NCBI GenBank assembly: GCA_013995675.1 | Contig: VWRR01000002.1 | Location: forward strand, 310,001 to 374,000 | Source: Cyanidiococcus yangmingshanensis | Lineage: Eukaryota > Rhodophyta > Bangiophyceae > Cyanidiales > Cyanidiaceae | DNA: 64,000 nt | Direction of reading: 5' to 3' | In this document: one piece after another, positions 1 through 8,215 of the stretch | Layout of the letters: every line of letters starts with the position of its first letter | Numbering within the stretch: the stretch's first letter is position 1 | The notes under the pieces: generated by a model | The model's input: only the letters and a program-made list of their open reading frames with translations | What the model was told of the DNA's origin: nothing | Database searches by the model: none | Made by a program: the position numbers and the translations under genes

Positions 1-1516
1 AGGCGAAACAACTCCATGTGCCGCATCTGCTCTTTGCTGTCCTGATCTGTACGTCAATGTAGCCGAATAAGCGGATTTCCTTTTCAGTTCCAAAACCACT
101 TACAGGGATTGGCACCGCCCCAGGGTTGATATAGTGCACAAGAGCGCCAGTTCGAATCAGATTGACGCCAGCATGTGGTTTCTGTTCTGTCCATTTGTCA
201 GCAACAACACCGGGGCGCAGAGGAACCGGATTCGCTAGACCGGCGCTACCGCTTTTGGAAGACGGACTCTCTTTCGATTGCAAACGGAAACGAGTGGTGC
301 GGACGGTGTACGCTTCCCAGGCCAGACCCGGTACAAAACCAATGGTGCTCGTTGAGGCAGCTTGAGTCTCCGCGGGCGACTTGCTGGCGTCACGAGACTC
401 CTTTTCCAAACGATGATGCTCCTCAACAATTTTGAGCGAGAGCAAATACAATGCACCATAGTCAATCATGGAAGGATCTTTGAGCGCAGCCGAGTGCAGC
501 ACCTCTAGCTCTTGTCGACCAACGCCACCACCCAGACGCACAACTTCGTCGCATCGACCCGTAAGCGCTGCCGAGGCAAGCAATACCAAGCGATCGTTGA
601 CGTCTATAGGTTTTCCATCCTTCTCCGCTTGTAGAACGGCGTCGTTGTAGGCGTTGTGCATTTTTTCAGCATCATGCATGCGGCAAGCAATATCAAGCTT
701 CAAAGCCGCAGAACGCGCCACCGACTCGCGAATCAGCTGACGAGTTTCGGCATCGGACACATTCGCTGCCTCTGCGGCAAGCTCGTCGAAGCCTCCCATC
801 TCCAGCAGACTCCATGCGGACTCCAGATACGTCTTCTTGAGTTCTTCGCGTACCAACATCGCCTGCTCGAGACTGATTTTTCCGCTTGCTGGGTTGTATT
901 GCGCTGCTGTTCGTGTACAAAACACTGTATGACACCATTGAGCAATCACAAAGCGACATGGTGCACTGAGCTGCTCATATGACTCAATTGACTGGAGTTT
1001 TTTCAATAGTTTGCGCTCACGAGTTGTATCTGCGTTACCGGTCTCTTGGATGTTGCGAAGGGAGGCATCCAGTTGGGCCGCTAGATCGGCTTCATCCACT
1101 CCAGCACTCGCCTCATCGTTCATGCTCGCCGTATTTTCCGTTTGCGCTGGCACAGGCGTGGCACTGGACGAGGTAGAGGTAGCATCCTCTGCGGGCTGCC
1201 TCTTGGGCTCTTCCACCGCCGACGTCGACCCCTTGCCAGGTTCAGCAGAGCTTGAAACGGATCCGTGATTTGTCGAAAGGACCTCGGTATCTTGACTCAA
1301 TTGAACAGAGATGTCTTTGGTGGACACTGCCTCAGTTTCGACGGGCTGCTTTGCCTGCTCGGTTTGCGACTGACTCGATGTCGCTGGCTTTGAAGCCGGG
1401 GCCGTGCGCAGCAGTGTTTGCCACTGGGTGCGAGCGCTCCTGTAGAGGAAATAACTGCCAATGGCAAGTCCAGTGACTGTCGCAGCAGTGGCGACGTATG
1501 CAAAAGTGCGTCCCAT
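1..1516 (-). CDS. Uncharacterised N-terminally anchored protein (partial)
   Basis: An open frame starts at the ATG at 1514-1516 and runs without a stop to the left edge, giving about 505 residues with the C-terminus missing. Residues about 5-26 form one hydrophobic segment behind a short N-terminus, which suggests a membrane anchor facing mitochondrion, plastid or ER. Residues 35-130 are low-complexity Ser/Thr/Ala/Glu. Residues about 150-320 look helical and soluble. I do not recognise the family; PEX3 and MIC60 were considered because of the anchor-plus-helical layout, but no motif of either is visible. A GTAAGT lies in the last 70 bases of the frame (near 70), and removing a 62-base GT...CAG segment would place the edge in a frame that reads like protein (SKEQMRHMELF), so a short intron is possible. 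Confidence 0.6.
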   Translation of the reverse strand, partial: MGRTFAYVATAATVTGLAIGSYFLYRSARTQWQTLLRTAPASKPATSSQSQTEQAKQPVETEAVSTKDISVQLSQDTEVLSTNHGSVSSSAEPGKGSTSAVEEPKRQPAEDATSTSSSATPVPAQTENTASMNDEASAGVDEADLAAQLDASLRNIQETGNADTTRERKLLKKLQSIESYEQLSAPCRFVIAQWCHTVFCTRTAAQYNPASGKISLEQAMLVREELKKTYLESAWSLLEMGGFDELAAEAANVSDAETRQLIRESVARSAALKLDIACRMHDAEKMHNAYNDAVLQAEKDGKPIDVNDRLVLLASAALTGRCDEVVRLGGGVGRQELEVLHSAALKDPSMIDYGALYLLSLKIVEEHHRLEKESRDASKSPAETQAASTSTIGFVPGLAWEAYTVRTTRFRLQSKESPSSKSGSAGLANPVPLRPGVVADKWTEQKPHAGVNLIRTGALVHYINPGAVPIPVSGFGTEKEIRLFGYIDVQIRTAKSRCGTWSCFA

Positions 1517-2472
1517 GAAGACGTTCTCGTGAATATATAGTCAAAGGATGTTGTGCGACGGGTCGATTTCGTACGGCATCGCGCCTCGTCGGGGAACCGC
1601 GCGTTGGGGAGCCGGCTGATTTGCTCAATATTCTCGAGTGTGTCGATGAGAGAGCGTTTGCGTTCCGAGCTACTGCCTCGGCTTGTCCGAGATTCGGCAT
1701 AGAGGCTCAATCGGGCCCAATCGGATACAAGAATCTAGGACGCTTGTTTCCCGAAGAAGAGTAGGCAGCGCATATGGTATTAGTAGGTAGTTGTGGCAGG
1801 TCCGCTTAGAACGATAGGGTAGTTTTACGAACGCCCTATGAAGTCACAGGAACGCGGACTGGGGCGTTCCCTTTGATAAGCTGGCCTTTCGAAGTGTTCG
1901 TATGCTGCTCGTTGTTCAGAGACGCACGAGTTCTCTGAGAATCCCCTCGTCAACTTGTACTCGAGGCAGCATGCTCGGTCAGCGCTGGTGCGATAACGGA
2001 GCCAGTGCGAGTGCTTTTGCGCATCCTGGTTTGGGGTCGCCTCGTATTCGACTGGCAAAGCTTCCACTCGTGTCGATACTTTATGCGGCTTATTATTCTT
2101 GAACGATAAAGAGGTGAGTCGAGACCTCGGCCTTTGCCGTTGCAAAAACCCGCTTGAGTACCCTCACTACGCCTCCTAATGCGCCTACTCAGGGACGGTG
2201 TTGACATAGCGCTCTCTATCGCTCATCCAGGAAAGAGCATTTCGTAAATCTACGGAGAACTTGCAGTCGATCCGGAATAAACGTATTTCGCCAATCGGCC
2301 GTGATTGCTCTAACCGCAAATCCGGAGCACAGGCTGGATGCCGATGCACAATCCACTCTGTTTCGCCAAGATATCCAATTCGGTTGAATCTGTTGTTCTT
2401 GCAGCTTGACCTCGTGATCACCATTGGTTCTCGCTTGCAGGTTATCTTGAGAGGAGTTTATGAGGGTTCGCT
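1517..2472. other. Intergenic, upstream of the anchored protein
   Basis: This stretch lies between the start of the left-edge gene and the end of the SRPBCC gene, both on the minus strand. It holds only short overlapping frames of up to 106 codons with no recognisable domain, and no clear TATA box or tRNA signature. Confidence 0.5.
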
Positions 2473-2904
2473 CTACTGCGCAGCTTGCTCAGCGCGGTCT
2501 TTCAGTGCCTGATTGAACCGCTCAAAGTTCTCTGTCAGGCGTCTTCGATATCGACCGCGTGGAAATACGACCGCAACAAGCCCAGTGAATCGTTCAGTAT
2601 GGGTGAAAAGACACCCATTTGCTGTCGGCTCAATCCGAAAACTGTGTTTCCCTCTGAAAAAACATCCAAGGCCTAGTTTTCCCTCCCAGGTCAGCTCATT
2701 CTTTTGACGAAGCTGGATCACTTTAGGTCGGAAGCGCATGTTGCGGCTCATCTGTACTGTTAGCGTCGCGCCCAGCTGGGGCGTACCCTTCACGCTAACG
2801 AACAGATGATTCCATTCAGGATAACGATCAAAATCTATTAGAATATCCCAGATGACTGAAGCGGGTGCCAGTATCTCTATGGACGTGTTCACTTGGACCT
2901 CCAT
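2473..2904 (-). CDS. SRPBCC-fold protein, bacterial-like
   Basis: A 143-residue protein of the SRPBCC (START/Bet v1-like) superfamily, which binds hydrophobic ligands in a deep pocket. The sequence shows the expected order: a first strand with an ApaSVIWDIL-type start helix, the WNHLF motif after a DRYPEW turn (about residues 25-35), the GatLTVQM strand, a central RPKVIQL strand and a closing C-terminal helix with FNQALKDRAE. It matches the short stand-alone proteins common in proteobacteria and actinobacteria rather than COQ10, the other SRPBCC protein in the window. The start is the ATG at 2904; the frame is open 46 codons further upstream, but that part has no domain-like character. Ligand and location are unknown. 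The bacterial look suggests horizontal transfer, a process known in Cyanidiophyceae; this is inference. Confidence 0.75.
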   Translation of the reverse strand: MEVQVNTSIEILAPASVIWDILIDFDRYPEWNHLFVSVKGTPQLGATLTVQMSRNMRFRPKVIQLRQKNELTWEGKLGLGCFFRGKHSFRIEPTANGCLFTHTERFTGLVAVVFPRGRYRRRLTENFERFNQALKDRAEQAAQ

Positions 2905-3786
2905 GGCTCGTCCAAGCTCAGTTCCCCCAAAAGTCGTCCGTTTCTCCGCTAGTGCAAGGATTAGATCGCCGCACTCTATGCAGCGTCGCTCGTCTCGGGC
3001 CGGGGTTTCAGAACCGTCGCCCGCGAAAAAGAGAGCAACCAATGTCTAGTATGCTTGACTTGAGGGCTCGCTTGCGGCCAGCGACGACCGTTGCGGGGAG
3101 TCGGCCTTGACAACACGTAAAGTACCAAACACGTCACCAAAACCTGGCGCCAAACCTTTCCAGAAACCGACAATGCAACCTCCGCCCGCCAAGCTGTACG
3201 TGTGTGGACACCCACGCAAGGTATCCGCCGAACTTTGAGGCCCGCCAGCTTCTCTATTTATGTAGAGCTTAGCACTGCCAGTTCTCGGTCGCGCACGCAA
3301 CGCTCTCCTGAACGACGGACCCCCGTCGAACGAGCTCTTCAGCGCTCCAGATGAGCAAACGACGGATCGATCGATGAATCGATCGGGGTCCGCCACCACC
3401 CCCGCGCATGGAAGCGAATGCTTCGAACTGTGGGGGCGGCTGTCAAAGGTACCCCGAGACCGGCCTCGGCGGGTGTTGTGTGCGTTTGCCCGCGCCAAAC
3501 GGAACGACCGTCGATGCCGATTCTCGGTTCGGCATCGCTGGAGGACGCCCACGCGGGACCCTCTCGGGAGGCCCCATACAGCGCGGGCATGGCGCGCGCG
3601 CGATGTCGTTGCCCCGTGGCACATCATGGATCGATCGGTAGCCGGGGCGGACGGTTCCGAAATCCGCATGCCAGGGTGTGCCAAGCAGGCCCGGTGCGCT
3701 ACATTCGCAAGCGCGCGTTCTCCTCGCTAGTCTAGTGGCCAAGCGTCTTTTCAACGCTTGCGTTGGACAGTGATTGGAAACTTTTT
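2905..3786. other. Divergent promoter region, SRPBCC / NSE4
   Basis: An 882-base spacer between two divergently transcribed genes. It is GC-rich, contains overlapping frames on both strands without domain signal, and carries several CGATCG-type words including a perfect inverted repeat at 3368-3385. Confidence 0.5.
3368..3385. repeat. Short perfect inverted repeat (8-bp arms)
   Basis: The sequence CGATCGAT, two spacer bases, then ATCGATCG forms an 18-base inverted repeat in the middle of the divergent spacer. It could be a protein-binding site; no function is known. Confidence 0.6.
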
Positions 3787-4869
3787 ATGGCTAGTACCAA
3801 GGAAAGTGCAAGCGATGCTCTTAGTGACCGTGAGCAGGACAAGCAGCGAATCAAGCGTTTGCGCGTGGCGTTGAGAGAACACTCAGCGGCTATCGATCGG
3901 GTGCGGAGTGCAGTTGATGCGCAGCAGCTGCAGGAGTTCCTTGATCGCAACGATGAGCTTTCCAATCAGGTGGATGATGTGCTGGCGCATGGCCTGCTAA
4001 CGGACGCGTATTTGAAGATAACATTGATGGAACGCGAGCTTGTGGCAAAAGTGAAGACAGGGTTGAGCGTGCTCGACACAAGTGCTTTTCTGGAGCGCCT
4101 GGCTGCGAACTGGACTGTGCTTCGTGACGAACGTGCCTCAACGACTGGAGGCGAGACCTCTTTGCAAGCGCTTCGTGGGGCTGGTGCGGATGAGTCGAGC
4201 GCTGGTGCGGCAAACCCTCAAACAAACCAAGATGCGCGGCGTGTCGTGGATTTGGATGCGCTAGGCAGGCGATTTTATCGATTTTTCCGCTCAGCACCGG
4301 CGCCAGAATTCATGATGGGTCCATTAGACCTGTCCGGTGAGGCTCAATCCACGACCTGTGGAGGAGCACAAGCGCCCTCAGAGTCCCGCTCACGTCCAGC
4401 GCGGGAGACGAACCTAGGTACCAATGCAGAGCACGCGGAGCAAGTTCCACTCGGTGATGTCCAGGAGCAGGTGCGCACGGATGTGGAGGTTAAGCGCATG
4501 TTTGACTGTATGCGAGAGCATGGCCCTGTAGAGCTTTACGATCTGGTGCTGGATTCGACGAGTTTTGGACGCACCGTTGAAAATATATTTCATCTTTCGT
4601 TTCTCATTCGTGACGGAAGGGTTCAGCTCTGGCGAGATGACGATCGATTCATGATTAAGCCACTTGGTCGTCGAGGGCCAGAAGCAGGGCGTCCAGATTT
4701 GGAAAATGCCGGAGCTGCGGAGAATACCGTTCAGTCCCTAGGGGCACAGACCGTTCTACGATTCGACCGACAGGACTGGACAGCCCTGTGCCAACAGCGC
4801 GGGGAACATCCGCCTCTTTTGCAAAGATGCTCCCGAGAATCAGGTGGCAATCAAGTGGCGGAAACCTGA
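3787..4869 (+). CDS. NSE4: SMC5/6 complex kleisin NSE4
   Basis: A 360-residue Nse4 family protein. Nse4 is the kleisin that bridges the SMC5 and SMC6 heads and binds the NSE1/NSE3 subcomplex in DNA repair and chromosome segregation in the nucleus. The N-terminal third is helical and charged (kleisin N-terminal helix region, with LLTDAYLKITLMERELV at about 70-90). The C-terminal winged-helix motif is unmistakable: PVELYDLVLDSTSFGRTVEN then IFHLSFLIRDGRVQLW at about 250-290. The linker (130-230) is low complexity. The ATG at 3787 is used; an in-frame TTG lies eight codons upstream. The first Nse4 block is diverged, so the call rests mainly on the C-terminus. Confidence 0.85.
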   Translation: MASTKESASDALSDREQDKQRIKRLRVALREHSAAIDRVRSAVDAQQLQEFLDRNDELSNQVDDVLAHGLLTDAYLKITLMERELVAKVKTGLSVLDTSAFLERLAANWTVLRDERASTTGGETSLQALRGAGADESSAGAANPQTNQDARRVVDLDALGRRFYRFFRSAPAPEFMMGPLDLSGEAQSTTCGGAQAPSESRSRPARETNLGTNAEHAEQVPLGDVQEQVRTDVEVKRMFDCMREHGPVELYDLVLDSTSFGRTVENIFHLSFLIRDGRVQLWRDDDRFMIKPLGRRGPEAGRPDLENAGAAENTVQSLGAQTVLRFDRQDWTALCQQRGEHPPLLQRCSRESGGNQVAET

Positions 4870-6000
4870 CTTGAAAAGAATGCATGTCCTGTCGCGCATG
4901 CTGGCACTGCGGACAATCCGAAAGCATTGAGACATGAACATTACGCGCGACGTATGCACGAGGCCGAGCCTGCCATGACGCGACGATACATGCTTTTGAC
5001 GGGGCGTTCTTAATATTCCACTTGTCTTCAGTGATTGCATCGATGACTCGGAAATGCGCGTGACTTGGAGCGGGCCCACTTGACAACTCGACTTGGGAAC
5101 GAGAATCAAGTCTCCTCATACGAACACTGAGCCCATTTTCATCCAGCGCTGTAGCTGTGAACGCATGTGCTTGCTCTCGTTCTGTGCTGAAGGTGCATCT
5201 CCAGCCCTGCTAATACATGAGATGCGTAATTTATGATTCAAGGCGTTATGCAAGCATGCGGATCACTCGAACCGGACGCCATCGATATGACACCTCGCTA
5301 GCGCGTGGTTTCCGCACCCGCACCAAAACGATTCAATATCTCCTAAGTCTCCTTCAGAGGCCATATTATCTTGTAACAACGGTGGGTTTGACTCGAGTCT
5401 CAGCGTGGACAGGCGTCCAAATCTCGAGCAATGAACCGCGGGGTGACGCCACGACACCACAGCGAAGGGTCTTTGCCGCTCCAGCGTGCCGCTTTTATCA
5501 ACAGGTCTCAAATGAGTTGCGTCTCGTGCGTCTATTCCAAACCCGTTTCGGAGCAATGTTCGGTCCATTTTGATTAGGTCCTGGTTAGTGTCGCTCGTGA
5601 GCAGAAACTGAGTCCTCGACGCAGGACGTCGAGAGGTTTTGTCACAATCATACAACAACGACGTTTTGTTGACGGGTCAAGTCCATCATCGACTCTAAAC
5701 GAATATTTTCGCACGTATTTGCGACCGGCTCTTGGTAGTTGTTGCCTATCGGACGTGGGTACGCCCCAGGTTTAGGTCCCTATGGTCGAACGGAAGCCTC
5801 GACTTGAAGTTTTCAGTAACAGCATCCGCGTCCATGGTTTGTACGTTACGTGCTCAAGTCTCTCTATCGACGATCGCCAAGGGCACCGCCCGACTTGCCA
5901 ATCCGCCGTTGAACGTCGCACAGCCCTCCTCCTCATCTTCTGGATTCGCCGCATTTTGCAGAATTTAGGTACGATAGGTATACATTTACGTGAGAGTTTT
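4870..6000. other. Convergent intergenic region, NSE4 / STN1
   Basis: Both flanking genes end here. Frames of up to 131 codons occur on both strands, none with a domain or a convincing composition. No hairpin terminator or RNA gene was recognised. Confidence 0.5.
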
Positions 6001-6662
6001 CTATGTTGACTTGTCGATCTGCATCGAGATCGGTCTACCCTGGGCGGTCGCGAGCTGTCGCTGGCGATCGATGACCCGTTTCCACCAGAGCACCTCTGCG
6101 TGAACGTTTTCATTCGAAGAAAAGATCTGCATCTGCTCCACCATGCAGATACACTCACCCTCGTACCAGTCCACCCGGCCAGAGCAGTGCACTAGCGCGC
6201 CAACCTTCAGTTCAGGTGAGTGCGCTCGTCCAGGAGCCCCGACGGTTGACTGACAGACGACCTTGCTCAGAGACCCTGTGCATTGCGCTTTTGCAACGGC
6301 TGTGCCGTCGTCAACCGCAAACCTTACACTTGTACGCGACCGAGAAAACCTCTCGAACGACTGCCACATAGGCCAAAGCGCCGTACGTGCACCTTAGCCT
6401 GGGAAAGACGCCATCCCGGAGGCGGCTCGAGCCACTCGCTGCAGAGGCTAGACTGAGCCTGGAGAGCCTCCAGGAACGGCAAAGGTAAAACCGCGACGTC
6501 ACGAAGTGGCTGTAGAACAGCTTGCTCCGGTGAAAGTCGAACTGGTTGTCGAGCTGCGTCCCGAAGCTGGACGGCAAACACTTCCACTGCCGCGGCTGGT
6601 GCAAAGTTGCTTGTTTCCCTGTAGTCTGGTTTCAGCAGGCTCTCGGAAACCACAGGTGTCAT
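6001..6662 (-). CDS. STN1: STN1-like telomere OB-fold protein, multi-frame
   Basis: The coding signal resembles the short plant STN1, a single OB-fold subunit of the CST telomere-capping complex. The last frame (6369 to 6001) carries the clearest match: RFAVDDGTAVAKA, then LKVGALVHCSGRVDWYEGE, then AEVLWWKRVIDRQ, aligning with the VDDGTG, GRVGSYRG and AEILHWLE blocks of the Arabidopsis protein as I recall it. The strand just before VDDGT (YVAVVREVFSVA) lies in a second frame, and the N-terminal region from the ATG at 6662 lies in a third. Both transitions are +1 and fall between about 6325 and 6410. A short intron, assembly insertions or a decayed gene could explain this. RPA2 is less likely because there is no winged-helix tail. 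Confidence 0.5.
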
Positions 6663-8215
6663 TCAAGTCCGTGAATAAACAACCTTTATCTCCTCTTTCG
6701 AAAAAGATGACGCTTCATCCCTGAGATGGGCTTTCAAAGTTTTCCGCGTTCGATAGCAAGGCACCGGGTACGAACCGTCTCTCAGATCGAAGTTGCTGGC
6801 CAACGAGCGCGGCACGGTTTGCGCCGCATGCGAGGCCGCATCGTCGGACCCCCGAACGGAAACTAGTCTCGGGGCACGGTTGCGTAAGCCTGCGGCTGCA
6901 TCTGGAAAGCACATTCGCATCTGCCGCAGGTCTGAAAGAACGAAAAAATGGCCCGTTCGAGCTCAGTTGAAACAAAGAGCCCTAGTCGCGACGGCTCCGA
7001 CGTGTTGCCCCGGGGATTGTTGAGTCCTCGGTCGTTTGCAACACGAGGTTGGCGATTGCCCGGCTCAAGCGAGTACACCGGCATGCTGGCCGTGCACGAG
7101 GTCATAACTAGCGCAATTCGGAGATGGCGTCGTGCTCGTGGCGTCCGGATCAATAGTGCCGCTTTGTGGGGGCCGTCTTCAACCAAAGCATTGCTCATCT
7201 AGATCAAGATTCCTTGATGCTTTCTGAAATACCGAACGCAGCGAGACTCTAGCCCGTCATGGATGCAGGACGAACAAAGGTTTCGCACCGCTTCCGCCGC
7301 GCTTAATGTTCGGCACTAACGTCGCTTCACAGAGCATGTTTGCAGCGCTCATCGAGCACATAGGTGAGCAACGTGTGCCCTACACCACATGCAAACTTTC
7401 TTGCTCAGCTTGGACGACAACATATCCGTTGCGTTGGGGCTTGCTCTTGATAAAGAACAGCCCGTTTGTTTCGCGCAACATCCGATACCATATCCACTAC
7501 TGTTGATCTGCCTTGTATAGACTAGACGACGTTAGCGCCGATTGCCCCTCTGATGCTGGACAACGACAAAGGCCGCGCCTCCATCAAGAACGCCTAAGAC
7601 GCAGGGTCATTCGAATTGGCCATGGCTCGACACTACCTGCGCCAAGCCGTGCACATCTTTTGAGCGGATACCACGAACCACTGAACGGAAACAGCCTGGT
7701 CGGGCACCGAACATCGTAGCGCATCCCCCGGAAAACACCATCCAAAGTGGGAACAGCAATCGCAATTGCCTTCGAACGCCACCTGCATGCCCTGATCTAG
7801 TTCAGGGGCGCCCATTACCACCAGATACAATGCCTGGAAATACATCGAAAGCGGGTATGTCGCAAGCATGAACGTCTTCATGATCAGTCTCATCTTCACA
7901 AACACAATATTCCAGACGTTTCTGGACAGCGGAGCCACGACCGAATCGAAGCCCGAACAGAGTACTCGGCACGGACAAGCAGTCTCGCTGGCGCGTCCGC
8001 TTCCCGAAACGCCCTCGTCGGAGCGCTGGCACAACGATTGCGTTTCGCGCCACTATACAGGCCGCCCGTCCGGGGATTCGGCTCGCCGAAAACGCAACCC
8101 AGAAGCGCTGACGACCGCGCAGCGCGCGAATCGTGTCCGCCCTCCGAGGAAGCGTCCGCGCGCCCTGAGGCAACGGGGTTCCGCGACCGTGCGCAACTGT
8201 GATAGGTGCGCGCCG
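6663..8215. other. Divergent promoter region, STN1 / CTF18
   Basis: A 1.55-kb spacer. The CTF18 frame is open back to an ATG at 7868, but the extra 116 codons lack domain character. Other frames here are short and unrecognised. Confidence 0.45.

Noticed and set aside
3046-3735. Overlapping frames of 100-212 codons on both strands in the SRPBCC/NSE4 spacer
   Set aside because: GC-rich spacer with frames open on both strands at once and no recognisable motif.
3728-3738. tRNA A-box-like TAGTCTAGTGG
   Set aside because: No matching T-arm or acceptor stem was found nearby, also not in permuted order, so a tRNA gene cannot be supported.
7868-8215. N-terminal extension of CTF18
   Set aside because: In frame with an ATG, but it lacks conserved character and the ATG at 8216 starts a clean domain-like N-terminus.
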